Source: Tetrapyrgos nigripes
Taxonomy: Eukaryota; Basidiomycota; Agaricomycetes; Agaricales; Campanellaceae
DNA: 64,000 nucleotides
Assembly (NCBI GenBank): GCA_013368315.1
Contig: JAACJM010000244.1
Span: 1 to 64,000, forward strand
Reading direction: 5' to 3'
Below are positions 10,840-24,062 of this stretch, piece by piece. Numbering within the stretch: the stretch's first letter is position 1; each line of letters begins with the position of its first letter. A model generated the notes under the pieces. It did not search any database. It was not told the origin of the DNA and saw only the letters and a list, made by a program, of their open reading frames with translations. A program made the translations under genes and the position numbers.

Positions 10840-13204
10840 TTAAGAAGAATCCGCTTTGATCAAATCTGCGGCACGTTCAGCCATGGCATACATAACAGAC
10901 ATTGGGTGTGCACTCGGGTTGTAAGGCTTGAAAGAGAGCAAAAGAAGTGAGCAATCAATGAGTTGAATGGAGTAGTAACCTAACTCACGAAAGTCGATGC
11001 ATCCACAATTCTGAGTCCCCTGGCACCCTTCACTCGGAAGTCGGGGTCAACAACACCCCATTGCGCTCCTTTGGGCGACATGCTACATGTTCCTATAGGA
11101 TGATTCGAGGTAGCAGTGTTTTCAGCGACATATTGATCAATCAAATCATCTGTTATAGGCAGCGTGCCGTTCAACAGGTCTCCACTGAAGCCGAGAACGT
11201 AGTCTTGGAATACGGGAGCCGTAAGGAACTGGAAAGCAGTCTTGATACCCTCCCGAAGAGCGACTTTGTCGAATTTGGTGCTGAGATACTGTGGGTCGAT
11301 GATGGGGCTTGCGAAAGGACTACGATCAGTGTCATTCAAGAGGAAGGAACCACCTGAGAATGGGTAAGTACGATTGCCTACGATTAGGCTAACTAGATAA
11401 TCACGTACGCGATTCAGCACTGACAAGATTGATGCTGATACTCATGAAGTTGCCTTCAGCAGGAGGATTGGGAGAAAAAAGGCCGTTCTAGTTAAGAATT
11501 TATCGTTAGCCATGATGAAATATGATCAAGGAAAAACGTACAGCAGCCAGAAGCTCCAGATGAGGCGAGTTGGGTCCAGAAGCAGGATCCGGACCAAATT
11601 GCTCAAGTACCGAGTCGTTCACCCTGAAGAACCCGAGTTGGTTTCCAAGAGTATCAACCAGAGGCCCTGATCTCTCATTTGCCCATTGATCCAATGCTTC
11701 ATCGATATTAGTTTGGTTTCTGTTGAAAGTATCCCAAGTCGTAGTCGAGTTGACGAGCCAGGCGGTTGATATTGAAGGTTGATCGGTGAAGTTCTTACCT
11801 ACACTTGGAAGATCCAACACTAGCTGAATTCCTAATCCTTGTAGGTATGCCGCAGAGCCAATGCCGCTGTTCAAGAGTATAGCAGGGGTGCCAAAAACGC
11901 CCGAAGTGATTAGGACCTCTCTAGTTGCGTTTACAGTGAAGAAAGGCCCTACAATAAGGGTAAACTTAGAAAATAGATCTGCACAAGGAAGTGAACGAGA
12001 CTCACCATCCAAGTCCTGGGCATATTCAACAGACCGAATATCGGTGGTGCCATCTACTGACAGAACTCTTGATGCTCGGGCATTGACGAGGATGTGGAGA
12101 TTGTCTCGAGCAACGTCTTCCGGAGTAAGATACGCAGCAGCAGCACTACTGCGATTGGATATGTCAATGGTCGCAGTGTTCCAACCTTGGTTGAGTAAGA
12201 TTATTGTTAACGTTCGAAGCTCGCTGCTGAAAGACAAATCCCACCTATGCCCAAGTTGTTTCCAGAGTTCTGATCCTCGTTGAATTGGAAGATGCCACCA
12301 AGTTGCTGACTAGCCTGAATGACGAGGTTGTCGAGTGATTGCTCGAATCCAGGGAGACTGACAGCTACCCTGCCAGATCCACCCATATTGTGGGCGCTCG
12401 GGATGAAGTCTCCAGTTGTGTTGTGTCCGTCAGCCGGGGGAGTGAACTTTTCGCTCTAAATAGCGTGTTATTGATTTGAATCACTCGTCAAGAAGAGGCT
12501 CAATTCATACCTTGAGGAAATAGGGGACTATGTTATCCCAATTCCATCCTTCATCTTCTGTGACCGCCGCAAGCCGTTCAAAGTCTTCGGAGCTTCCTCT
12601 GGTGTAATACATTCCATCTGTGGGTCAACAACATACTGTAAGCATTGCCCTTGTGGGGTGGTAGATGGAATCAAGTACTTACTGACTGCACTGCTTCCTC
12701 CAAGAATGAAACCACGTCCGTAATTGATGCTGTCGCCGTTTATCCCAGCTTGGGGAACGGAGGTCTGTGACAAAAGCAGGTCATTAGCTTCCGGGTATAA
12801 GGGAGAGCGTTACCACGTACAAAGTTCCACTTGTACATACGCGGCATACGCGTCGTGAAGAAAGGTATATGCGGGATCAACTGATCATCATAGCTAGGTT
12901 CCAAAGTTACATCTATGTCATGAGTGAGAAGAATAGGGTACTCACGTCCCACCAGCTTCAAGGACAAGAACAGTGGCATTGGCATCCTCTGTAAGCCTGT
13001 TGGCCAGAACACTGCCAGCAACTCCACCTGAGAAAAAGGTTAGGAAACGAGAAGTTGAGAGAACAGATCAGCAAACTCACCTCCTACGATGACATAGTCA
13101 TATTCTACGCCCTTAGGGAGTTCGCTGGGGCTCCTGAAGATTGCAGCACGAGCAACCGAGGCAGAGACGAAGAGCAGAAATGCCACTTGACTGATATTCC
13201 GCAT
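10840..13204 (-). CDS. Secreted GMC-family FAD oxidoreductase (aryl-alcohol oxidase / choline dehydrogenase-like)
   Basis: GMC flavoenzymes oxidise alcohols or sugars; secreted fungal aryl-alcohol oxidases give H2O2 to peroxidases. The ATG is at 13202-13204. Exons: 13081-13204, 12946-13027, 12821-12893, 12683-12764, 12511-12617, 12245-12455, 12006-12185, 11542-11948, 11409-11487, 10989-11353, 10840-10926. They sum to 1797 nt, an uninterrupted 598 aa. A signal peptide covers residues 1-20 (MRNISQVAFLLFVSASVARA). The FAD-binding Gly motif VGGGVAG is at 40-46 and GGSSAVNGMYYTRGS follows. The catalytic pair His533 (NHPIGTCSM) and His577 (PSAHPMS) is 44 residues apart, as in Pleurotus aryl-alcohol oxidase (502/546). 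The acceptor before 12185 (CCAAG) is weak. The substrate cannot be told from sequence. Confidence 0.93.
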
Positions 13205-13293
13205 ATATGGATAAATTGATAATTATGTTATTAAATATAGCAGAGAGAGCGTAGAGGGGAGGGTTTGAAGCGCTTTGGACAGTTCACCGACTA

Positions 13294-13301
13294 CTTTTAT
13301 A
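13294..13301 (-). promoter_or_regulatory. TATA box of GMC oxidoreductase gene
   Basis: TATAAAAG on the minus strand lies about 90 bp upstream of the ATG at 13204. It is the only good TATA match in the immediate promoter. Confidence 0.55.
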
Positions 13302-13304
13302 ATC

Positions 13305-14080
13305 CACAGCCCGCCAGAAAACGCGCCAGGGCTCAATTCTTGTCACCTGGTGGCTATGAAGCAAGTCTACACCCAACGTATCACGGATTCCGTCAGGAGG
13401 GTGATTGAGACTACTACCGTGCAGTTTGGGACCGCAGCCCGCCCGAGATCAATCAGTGCCGCCCCTAAGAATAGGACTGGGTAATTCACTCAGATCCTTG
13501 GAACAAAGCTAGACTAGGTACTTGTCCATATTTGGCAAGGAGACGAGTAAAACTATTTTCAGGACTTCATACCTATCAATGATCATCTCCCGACTTGGAA
13601 GATAGCGGTGATGCCGAGCGGGAACTCGATACGATCACTACGGCATGTACCTCGAGTGAGGTGGCGTTCCTGTGTGCAAATTGAGTCATGATCGTCGGCG
13701 CAAGCTGAAACAGTCACCAAGACGGGTGCTAATCCATTATTATCGTTCACTAACATTTACTTTTCGAGAGAATTCCAAACCTTAATAGAAAGATCTGACC
13801 ATTCCTATGGTTCCCGACTCCTACGACGAGTTCGTCAAGAGGAACAAAATTTGACAGATTTTGACAAGCGTCGGGTATTCGGTATTGATGGCCGTCAGCA
13901 GCCGAATGCCATGCATATCCGCACAAGAGCAGATTTCCTTGGGCGTACCAAGTAATCGAGCAGAGGACTAGCCAGCAGACATGCCTAGCAGGTCTAAGCA
14001 TAGCTGCGCACCCCCGTCGAGTCCTCAGCGAAATCAGCGACAAATACTTGGTGATATTAGAAATATGTCAGTACAAAGTA
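13305..14080. other. Intergenic, no gene recognised
   Basis: This is the upstream flank of the GMC gene up to a mariner-like MITE. Open frames at 13275-13484 and 13750-14043 have no recognisable domain. The promoter of the GMC gene should lie in its first few hundred bases. Confidence 0.5.
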
Positions 14081-14620
14081 CTGTATAATTTCGACCGTAA
14101 GTTCACGTAACGGTAACGCGAGCCTCTGAACTAAGCCAAAATGTATCTTCGTAACGCATAACTAACCCCTCTGAACTGGGTTCGTAACGTTTTCATTCTG
14201 GGCCTAAAAAACGCTTTTTTTCGGGCGGTCAAGGCCGCCGTATTACTATTTGAGTACTGTATTGTAATTTGTCGGTCAAAATTCGGTAGCTTTTATGACA
14301 TACACGTTGCACGCGACTGCCGCAGTCTTAAATCTTGCCACGTCGAAACCTACTCCCCATCACTCTTTCTGTATCTTCTCCCTGAGCGCCCCAAAAAAAT
14401 TAGCGACAAGAGAGTGATGAATATAACGAGTTATGAACCAAAATGTACAGAAACCGAGCGAGTAGACGTAACAACCGCTCAGTGGAGGCAGGCCGAAGGC
14501 CTGCCCGACTCTTCTACCATATATGTATACATGCATCCGTAACGCGTAACACCCCGGCTTGAACCAGACCCAGGACGTAACGGTCGGAGCCCTCTGAACC
14601 TAAGGTCGAAATTATACAGT
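14081..14620. mobile_element. Tc1/mariner-type MITE, 540 bp
   Basis: Perfect inverted ends CTGTATAATTTCGACC (14081-14096) and GGTCGAAATTATACAG (14604... to 14620... on the right) are flanked by TA on both sides (14079-14080 and 14621-14622). That is the target duplication of the Tc1/mariner superfamily. Subterminal blocks around CGTAACG and CCTCTGAAC also recur near both ends. No transposase is present, so it is non-autonomous. Confidence 0.8.
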
Positions 14621-14623
14621 ACT

Positions 14624-17289
14624 ACTGAAATATAGCTGGTTGTCAATTTGGCTATAAAATTTCGTACTTGATCTCTAGATACATACAATCACATAATTAC
14701 TGTGTCTGATGGTAAACGAACGTGGAGAAGGTATAAGGATGCACTGTGCCCGACCTTAGTTGCCCAGTAGCTGACTCAGCTGATTAAAATTCGGCTTGTC
14801 GGCCTGGCCTCGCTTAGACCCCCCCTAGCCGACGCTTGTGAGGATCTGACAAATCTTGTTCGTGATGCGTCACTGAACCGGATCATGCTGCAATTTATCG
14901 GCCGAACCTGGGAGACGAGTTGATAAGACCGAGCGCTCAATGACGTAATTTATCCCTGTAAGTCGGTGTTACTCCAAGAGAGCTAAGCGTCCGAGTCGTC
15001 GTCCGGCATATCTTCCGGATACCTTTGCAGCTGAAAATCAGTTTGGTCCATGTATGACGGCGATGCATTGACTGTAACAGTGACTGGAGAGATAGAGAAT
15101 TGTAAGGCAGAATCAGTGACTCATATGGGTACACGGAATGCAAGGATGTGGGTGAAGAGGACGCGACAAAAACGCAACGGACTGGCAGTGCACCATGTCC
15201 TTCCGTCGGCAGTTATCCCCGTGTAAGTAAACATAAAACCTGAGAACGTTCGTAACCAATGTATTCGACGATCCCAACAGGAAGTGCACGAGATGGCGAG
15301 TAACTTAGTAAGTAATGCCATTATGGCAAGTGTGTACTATGGGCGGTTCCGGCCGTAAATCAGGAACCAAGATAGTTGGCTTCTGTATACCCCAGAAAGT
15401 ATTTGGATCCGGAATTACAGGCCCGGCCCCTTACAACTTGTACGTGGCGTAACATAGGGTGATTTCGGTGCCGCGGCGGACCTTGAATTAGAGGCTTGTA
15501 ATATTCACGCCGAAAATACCAAAATATCCGCTCGACTGATAGGTGACCGAATATGTGCACAAGAATGAGATACATTCGTAAGCTAGATATAAGTGCAAAT
15601 AGATCATGTATCAGTAAGCTAGATATTCGTACAGAAACATGACATATTAGGATGCCTTTTGGTATATTTGATTGGTAAAAGAATACAAAAAGATCTTCAA
15701 TTGGTACAACTATTCAGACAAAAGAAAGATTACGTATCAAATTTGCGGATTTATGTCCAGAAATGGTATGTATCTGGACTTCCAATAGATGTACAGGTAT
15801 GAGTCCCAATATATCATGTATCTGCACTACTGGTAGGTGTAATAATAGATAATATTTTTGGACTGCAGATACAACGCTGATGCGTCAGTGATCTGACGCA
15901 TGTGCGTGTCTTGCAACACGTCAACGTAAAGACGCGTCTACTTGAGTGAGTGTATATAGTTTTAAAGCTACTTTATAAAAATCTGATCATCACTGTAAGT
16001 GCCATCTTGGATTTCATCCATCCTCTATCATTTACTTCTCGCGCAGGACCTCAGGGCTGTCCATGCTTATCTCGTACGCCTCCACGGTGGCCCGTACCTT
16101 TTGCACAGGACCCCAGGGCTGTCCATTGCACATTCCCCGCACACATATCCTTTCTTCCTTCGTCTCAGTGATTTGTTTTGTCTCGAGTTCTCGTACACGT
16201 CTCCAATTTCTTCCGCATGTTTCTAGTTTATCTCCAACTTACAAGTCTAGCAGCACTAGTCATTTCTCGAGTTACCCACCCTCCTCTCCCATTTTCATTT
16301 TCGTGTTTACATATACTACAGTATTTACTTGATGTACAGCACTGCGGAGCCGAGCCTCGTTCGTTTCATGCAATTATACCCAGGGAGGTCGCCGTTTCAA
16401 GGCTCCCCGTAATTCCCCTATAATCCTCGTCCCGAAGTCTCCCCAAACAACACCACAAGATGATTAGACACTTTGAACACCATACATACTCTCGTTTTAA
16501 TCTAAGGCTAGTATTCGTTCATCTATTAATATTGATTTGCATATCTACTAGTACGTTGAAGACCATCTGCTATTGGAAGTCAGAAAGTTTGAAGTCATTA
16601 AGCTTGAACTTGGAAAACCTTGAGCTCGGTCTAATTGCTGCGTCTTCTAACGCGAGTCAGGGAAAATCAGACAAGAATGAATAGGCGGATCGCGACGACC
16701 CCGAGAGGCCGCCCGTACAAGAAATGACATTGGGATGCAAGGAAAGGGCTACTACGACATTCCAGTGGGTTAAGTACTATAATAGCCGTAGTAGGGTAAC
16801 ATTAAAAACCTGTGGGGAAAACCGAAAGCCCCTCATCAGGAAAAGTTTGCTGCTACTCGGGAGAGAATGTGAAAAGAGGGTGGGAACGGGAGGGTGAGCA
16901 AAAAATCTCGAGTGAACGACGAGTAAACGAGAGAGACAAACTAAAGAAAGGGAAGGTGAAAGGGAATAATTATACAAAGTGAAAGAAAGGAATATGAAAA
17001 ATATGAAGCATGTGAAGGATGTAAGAGGGATGTTTGGAGTGGATGTGAGAGACGGCTGTTAGGAGACTAGCAGTTTCACCAATTTGCGATCGGATCATAA
17101 ACTGCTAGTAAGGAGGGTCCAATCTCGACGAGATGTACGAACCAAGATGGAGGATAGGAAAGGATATAGAGTGAGGGAAGTGAGAACGCGAGACTCTGTG
17201 AAGTACTCACAATTAGACTACATTAAAGTAAACATTAACCACGATAAATTGAGCTTGGTCAAATTGAGCCCAAGCACCTTTCAAACTCG
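14624..17289. other. Gene-poor stretch, no intact gene recognised
   Basis: The stretch holds one end of a MITE-B element near 15494-15535. It also holds a diverged duplication (AGGACCTCAGGGCTGTCCAT at about 16045, AGGACCCCAGGGCTGTCCAT at about 16108) and a (GA)-rich region near 16870-17000. Open frames such as 16460-16684 are short and match no family I recognise. Confidence 0.45.
15494..15535 (+). repeat. Fragment of MITE family B (one terminus)
   Basis: CACGCCGAAAATACCAAAAT followed by ATCCGCTCG matches the left end of the complete MITE-B at 58482-58612. No matching right end is found nearby, so this is a truncated copy. Confidence 0.6.
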
Positions 17290-18144
17290 GTAGGCTTGCT
17301 TTGGAACTCGGACGTCGACGTCATTCAACGTGCAACTCGGACACATCTCATCAAGCTCGGAATTGATTTTTTTAACACTTTGAACACCATCGTAGACGGA
17401 TCCAATCCTGCGCTGTATTATCCCAACACGCCAAAACCGAATGAACAGCCAACATTTCTCCAACGCCAACCCGTTTTTTCTCTCCACCGCTGACGCCGCG
17501 TAAGACTAAGGATTCTTTTCTGACGGTGGTGTTGCGAGTATGGGATAACCCGAGCATGTTTTGCAGTACATTGACGAATTCGTTATGGAATTTCTGGGGA
17601 GTGGGACGTTAAGCTAGGGTTTCGGGGTGCGAGTTCCAGCGGTGAAGGAAAGAGTTTGCTGGACAGTGAGTGGGGAAATAGATGTCTTCTTCGGGGCAGT
17701 AGGTGACGTCTCCACTGAAATGGGAAGAGATTTCGGAGGGATTGAACAGCCCGAGGTGGATTGAGCCTTCTATGGACGAGAAGGAGTTTGGCAGGAGGGA
17801 GTCTTGAGGAAGGTAGAACAGGCTGCGGATGGGCGGCTGAGGACAACTAGTGGAGGATTAGTGTTGAGAGGAATCGAGAAGAAAAAACATGCACGTAGTA
17901 TCTCCCCGGACCTTACTACACCCTCAAAACAAAGGTAAGATGGCACGACACAGACATCAACCAAAACCAAGGACGTTGAGATTGGAAAAGACGTGGAGTC
18001 ATTCTCAAATTTTGTGGACGGACAGTGGAGAGGAGCGGGGTACGTATGCAAAAAGAGATGTACCGCACCCTCAAAGTCGAAAATTGAGCTGTCCTTCTCC
18101 ATGGCTTGAACCACTCGTAGAAGACGAGGGCTCAATTGCAGCAT
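17290..18144 (-). pseudogene. PDR/ABCG-type ABC transporter pseudogene (first nucleotide-binding domain)
   Basis: Fungal PDR (ABCG) transporters are plasma-membrane drug and metabolite efflux pumps. Reading the minus strand gives pieces of the first NBD in order. FEGVVRSGEILRA is followed by a broken Walker A, SRPSAACSTFLKT (GRPGAGCSTFLKT expected). Then come FSGDVTYCPEEDIYFPTH, MLGLSHTRNTTV and the ABC signature LRGVSGGEKKRV, then VLACWDN. The pieces lie in different frames with stops (for example after about 17615), and Walker A has lost conserved glycines. No membrane domain or second NBD follows below about 17290. Confidence 0.85.
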
Positions 18145-20207
18145 CTCTCCCGGCTCTCAAATTATCAGGCTTAGATCTGACACAATGCTATTCATACTTT
18201 GGTCTATATTACTTGTACTCGACGACCTCAAAATAATCATACTCGACTGCTCAGCAAGACTTTGGTGAAGTCTTCATGCGTAGAATCCGACGCCTACGTT
18301 AGTAAGCCATGCGCGGTAAGATTAGACCGGAGGGAAGCACTGGGGAAGCTTCGGACCTGGCTGTCACCTCACCACCTTGGAGCATGCCATCCAACCTGCA
18401 TACAACTTCACCCAGCAAGAAGCTCCTGACTCATATTCACGCGTGATTATCTTCTCGAAGAGTGGTAGTCAGGATGTTGACGCGTTTGATGCATTCTGGT
18501 AGGCTGTTATGGTGTTTGGCGTGATGTCGAGTGATGTCGGTGGACAAGGAGCATAGAGCCTGTACACGTTAGCCCACCGTGGAGGAAATATCGACAATGT
18601 GAAGACCTTGGGGAAGGGAGGGAGGCACTGGGACATCAGGAAAACCGTCCATAGATAATGTTTCGAAATCTTACAAACTTATCCAGTAATGTCACCGCTT
18701 TACACTAGATATCCAGTTGGAGTAACTTATTCAGAATGTTAAGAAAATCCTGGGTCCCCTTTGTGAGTTGCACGACATTAGCACACAATTTGCGGAACTC
18801 GTCAAGCATTAGACAGAATTAGAGCAGGATACCAGACCATGATTCTGGCCATTAGGTAATATTCCACAATATTATTCAACGCGATATGAGCAGTAAAAAC
18901 TGTATATTGATGAAAACAGCTGTGCTACATACTACATGCATGACTCTGGCATAACTAATAGATATAAGGTACTTACACACACTATGATTGACGACCACGT
19001 ATAACACTCTACATTCCAACCATCCTACGTTCAGTCCATGATCCTCCAAGCTTACCTGTGCAGATCATAAGAATGTTGTCAGTCAACCGGATATGCATGA
19101 AAGACTGCCGAGTGCACATACCAATGCAGACCGTTGGATCAGCTTGAAGACAACGAGCCCAGGAGCCAGACGCCAGTCCTGAGTTCCTGATTTAGGAGTC
19201 ATCGCTTGACTTAGTAGACAGAGCGTTGAACGTTGAATACTCACAGAGACCACGCAATGCTAAAAAATTAAAGAAAATTAGGGCGAACTCTCGATCTACA
19301 ATTGGCCAAACAATATGTCAATAATAGGCCATCTGGCACAATGGCACAATTAGTACTCAACTTGTAGGAAACAGATAGTCATAGATACTTCCGAAGTGAT
19401 ACAGCCTAGGAAAAAGAATGAGAGAAGATTACGAGAGAGTATGAGAATATCATACCAGTCAAACAACAATGGTGGAAGAGCAGCAACAAAATGGAGTGAA
19501 CAGACGAGAGAGAGAAAGAGAGATGGTGGGGGGAAGGAAAGAAACGATGTGAAGTCCGTGACAGCTGCGGCCGTTGATCAACGAACATTGAAACTCCGCT
19601 CGAAATATAGTCTCGTGATGGCGTCAAAACGCCACGTCCGTCACTCCGAGTCGGAGTTGCGTTGCAAGGGCTTGGCAAGGGCCCATTGCTCTATCACTTC
19701 ATCTTCAACGAAATACTTAGCATAGAAATACAGCTCGCTACTGTTTCAGGGAGTACAAGCTATATTGAATCATTATTGCATAACTTTTGTCTGAATTACA
19801 GTGGCTTGAATTAAGTAGGCCTCTGTGCCCTCTAGAGACTAGGATCCAACGTAATTTATACAAGAGAATTGTGAACATTATCGAGGACGTGTGTAATTGT
19901 TGCCTGGCATTCTGCACCATAAGATATTTGCTAGCAAGATAGTAATAATGTTCACATGACAATACAACATTATTGAGGATGAGTGTAATTTCTGCCAGCT
20001 TTCAAGACATTATGCACTGCATCCAATATTGGCTCGCAAAAAAAGTGGTAATGTTAGCCTAATAGCACAGAATTATCCCCATCTAGGAGTTTATACAGGT
20101 TAGTACTAATTTTGTGGAACTTATTGCGAAATTATCTGTAGACGATTTTCCTGATGGAGAAGTGGGAGGGGGAAGAAAGGAGAGGGAGAGGGACGGGGAG
20201 ATGGGAG
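18145..20207. other. Gene-poor stretch, no gene recognised
   Basis: This lies between the ABC pseudogene and the LINE insertion. A 109-codon frame at 19396-19725 is Arg/Lys/Ser-rich and looks like chance coding. The first 37 codons of the open frame entering the LINE (from 20114) belong to this flank, not to the element. Confidence 0.45.
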
Positions 20208-20223
20208 GAAGAAAGGACACGTC
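20208..20223 (+). repeat. Target-site duplication of LINE, left copy
   Basis: GAAGAAAGGACACGTC (16 bp) is repeated exactly at 24112-24127, directly after the A-rich tail. Reverse-transcribed insertions by target-primed reverse transcription leave such duplications. Confidence 0.75.
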
Positions 20224-23200
20224 CAGAATCACGGAAGAAGTACTAAATAACCTCGATCCAGAGAGAACCGTAAAAGAAGAGAACGTACGAGAAATGTCAG
20301 CGAGAATAGATGAGTCTGATGTGAAGAAGGCACTCAGACTTACAAAGAATAATACCTCATGTGGCCTGGATGGTATACCCTATGAGCTGTACAAGGTCCT
20401 AGATGATAAGGCCGAACTAAGCCAAAAGAACGGTGACGATGAGGTCTTCGATGTCGTTCAATTACTCACCGCAGCCTACAATGACATTGAAGAATTTGGG
20501 GTACACCCCTCAACCAAATTTGCTGCAGGATGGATGTGCCCATTGTACAAGAAAAATGACAAAACTGAAATAGCCAACTACCGACCCATCACAATCTTGA
20601 ACACGGATTATAAGATTATGACCAAGGTTCTAGCGATGCGATTGGCGCATGCAGCCCCAGAACTACTACATGAAAGCCAGGCAGGTTTTGTTCCTGGACG
20701 CCTAATCACTGACCAGACCAAACTCATCTGAATGATCATGGACTATGCCGAAGTCACCGAACAAAATGGACTGATAATAGCGCTCGATCAAGAAAAGGCA
20801 TATGACAAAATTGATCACGAATACCTATGGATGACACTCAGAAAGTTCAGGATACCAGAACCTTTCATCAAAACAGTGACACACTTCTACAGCGAAGCCC
20901 ATACACAGGTGATGGTCAACGGACATTTAAGTTCGAGTTACAAAGTAAGAAGGGGGGTTCGACAAGGAGATCCGCTGTCCTGCCTGCTCTTTGATTTAGC
21001 CATTGAACCTCTGGCGGCTATGCTCCGTAACTCCGACCTGAAAGGATACGAGATACCCGGACACAAAGAGCGTCTAATTGCGAATCTATTCGCAGATGAT
21101 ACCACCGTGTTCCTGAGAGCAGACAACGACTTTGATAAATTACAAGGGATCCTGGATAAATGGTGCATAGCGTCAAAATCGAAGTTCAACATTGCAAAAA
21201 CTGAAATAATACCAATAGGCACTACAGAATACCGCACTGAAGTAATCGAAACAAGGAAAACAAGTGATGAAAGGTTGCCCCTCCCGCAAGGGCTCCACAT
21301 TGCCATAGATGGCAAAGCAGTACGAATACTTGGTGGTTGGTTTGGTAACGACATCAATAACACAAGTGTGTGGGGGCCCACCTTGGAAAAAATAGATACC
21401 CACCTAGAACGCTGGAACAAAGGGTCACCAACTATGGAAGGCCGTAGACACATTGTACAAATGGTTGTCGGAAATATGACTCAGTACTTGAGACAAGTAC
21501 AAGGTATGCCAGTCCATATCGAGAAGAGGGTGGTAAAGCAGGTACAAAACTTCATCTGGGCAGAAAAAGCAAAAAACCCCGTTAATAAGTCAACCGTACA
21601 CGGTCCTATAGAGCTAGGAGGACGAAAAGTATTGGACATAGAAGCAGGAAACATAGCAATTGATATAATGTGGGTGAAGGCTTACCTCACATTCGGAAAA
21701 GACCGCCCCCTATGGGCGAAAGTGGCAGATGCCCTCTTTGTACTACACACCCCAAACGCGAGAACAGAACAAAATGTTGACAGCCGGATCAAGGTGAACA
21801 TCCTCTTGCAACTTGGAAGACATCACCTCCACGGAACTCCAGAACCGCTGCAAGTAATGACTTATGAAAAATTTTGACAACCATCAAAGAGTTCGGTATC
21901 TGACAGGAAGGACTTGCATTCTCCAGGACCATACTCCGGGAAATGCCCATATGGTACCACCGCCATGCAACACCAAAAATCCGACAACTCAACCACTCGA
22001 ACGCCAGTGAGTGCCTCAGAGGAAACCATGAACTCACCAGTGTAGGCCAAGCAGAAGACCTGGCAGCTAGACTTAATGATGAGGATCACAAGCCGGATAA
22101 CCTCTGTCTATGCAGACAATGTACTTGGATAAGCCAGGATTTCAACTGTCTTAACCCACATGCATGTATGAAAAGAGCTAAGGACCTGCTAGATACACTC
22201 CCAAGAAATGGGACCCCTGGAAAGGCCAGCCAGAGGATTTCGAACCGAATGAGGCGAGGAAATCGGAGGATAAAGATACCACTATCTTTGACACCAGAAT
22301 CACCATAAGGGACTCCTTGACCAGCACATTCCGAGTCTTCACAGAAGGGGAAATCCACAACATAGTACTGGATACGGAACCATACAGAGGCCTAGCTCTG
22401 AACCCGGTAACCGTCGCCACGGATGGCTCCTGCCTAGAAAATGGACACTCAGATGCGCGTGCGGGCGCCGGAGTCTACTTCGGGGATGACGACCTGCGGA
22501 ACAGATCCATACAGTTACCAAAATACTTATACAAGAGGAATGGGAATACCATCATGCAAATACCGCTGGAACAGTCTAATCAAACGGGTGAAGTGGCAGT
22601 GAAAATTGCAGTTGAAACAGCACCCCTGGAAGAACGAGCTGACCATTGAGACTGACTCCAAATATGCACAATCCCAACTAACATCAAACCTCCAGTCCAA
22701 CGAAGACAAAGGATACATAGGGGTGAAAAACCGGGACCTACTGAAGATGACTGTGGCTAGCTTAAGGCAACGAAAACAAGGAACATACCTTAGATGGATC
22801 AAAGGCCATGACGGCCATAGAGGAAACGAGGCCGCCGATGAGCTTGCAGGTGTGGGGGCAGAAAAGGAAGCCGGTGATGCCCTTTTCGATGGATCGCAAA
22901 CCCTGACATGTACTGGAGCGAAGCTGATGAAGATAACACAAGCATTAGCGTATCAAGCCATCAGAGAGCGCAAATTAAGAAAGGAACGAAAGAAAAACGG
23001 ACCTAGAAGGCGCACTGTACAGAACCTAGAAAAGGTGAAGGCACAGATAGAGGAGACCTTCAACGTCGCGCCTAAAGATGAAAGAATTTGGAAATCCATC
23101 AGACACAAGGACCTGGCTCGGAAGGCCAGAAATTTCCTCTGGATGGTCACGCATGATGCCTACATGGCTGGGTCACATTGGCAACGACAAAATTTCTCTA

Positions 23201-23823
23201 GTGAACTACAAGAAAGGGCAACTTGTAAGCACGACGGCCAACTGGAAGATATGGAACACATACTGACCTCATGCGAGTCGCCTGGCCAAACGGTGATATG
23301 GGAACTTGCCAAAAATCTGTGGAAGAAAAAGTCTGAGAAGGAGTGGTATCCTCCCGGTTTAGGAGCCATAATTGGTGCAGCTACCGGGGAGGTAACGAAC
23401 AATGAGACCGGGAAAAGGATCCCGGGTGACACAAGGCTCTGGAGAATACTGATCACGGAATCCGCGTACCTTATCTGGGCTCTTCGCTGCGAACGAGTAA
23501 TTGCTAAAGATAACACTCCCTTTTCTGAGGAAGAGATAGAGAATAGGTGGTGGAAAATGATCGACGAAAGGTTCAAACTTGATGCCAGGATGACGAGCAA
23601 GAAATACGAACACAAAGCGATGCCGAGAAAGCTTGTCGAGAACACGTGGAAAGGACTTCTCCACGATGAAGAGAACCTACCAGAAGATTGGATTAACTTA
23701 GCAGGAGTTTTAGTGGGTATTGAGCAGGACTCGATACGGAAAACCGGATGTCGCGAAAGGCGAGGACGACTTGCCTTGATGACTGACTCTTTTCGGGGGA
23801 ACTGGGCTACCCCAGTTCGATGA
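20224..23823 (+). pseudogene. LINE polyprotein: reverse transcriptase, Cys/His knuckle, RNase H, C-terminal Zn segment
   Basis: RT motifs in order are SCGLDGIPYELYKVL, NYRPITILNTDYKIMTKVL, QAGFVPGR, the catalytic ALDQEKAYDKI, RRGVRQGDPLSCLLFDLAIE and the active-site box NLFADDTTVFL (about 21085). A TGA stop (about 20729) splits RT and could derive from CGA. A second break follows at 21877. A Cys/His knuckle (CRQCTW ... CLNPHACMKRA, about 22110-22180) precedes RNase H. RNase H residues are seen in VATDGSCLENG, KIAVETAP, IETDSKYAQSQL and GNEAADELAG, the last two in a shifted frame from 22606. A CKHDG...DMEHILTSC motif closes the protein. Confidence 0.88.
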
Positions 23824-24043
23824 TCGAGACCGGTTTTCCCTTTGACACTCTGGCTATCTGCCTCCGAATACTACTCTTCGACAGTCCCAAATCCGACCTG
23901 ACTCTGAGTCCCACACTCTGTGCGTAAAAGCATTTCCCCTGGGAGGATAAACTACTATGATTCACCTATGTTTCCCTATATGCAACTATGTAACACCCTA
24001 CAGCGAGGTTGAAATCCCTTGCGTCCCCGACCGCGGGCCTGAG

Positions 24044-24062
24044 CCAACGACCTTGTCGTTGG
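24044..24062 (+). other. Hairpin in the LINE 3' tail
   Basis: CCAACGAC and GTCGTTGG form a perfect 8-bp stem with a 3-nt loop about 30 bp before the A-rich tail. LINE reverse transcriptases often recognise a structured 3' end, so this may be the recognition stem (inference). Confidence 0.6.

Noticed and set aside
19396..19725. 109-codon open frame
   Set aside because: It has no recognisable domain, a low-complexity Arg/Lys/Ser composition and lies in transposon-rich sequence.
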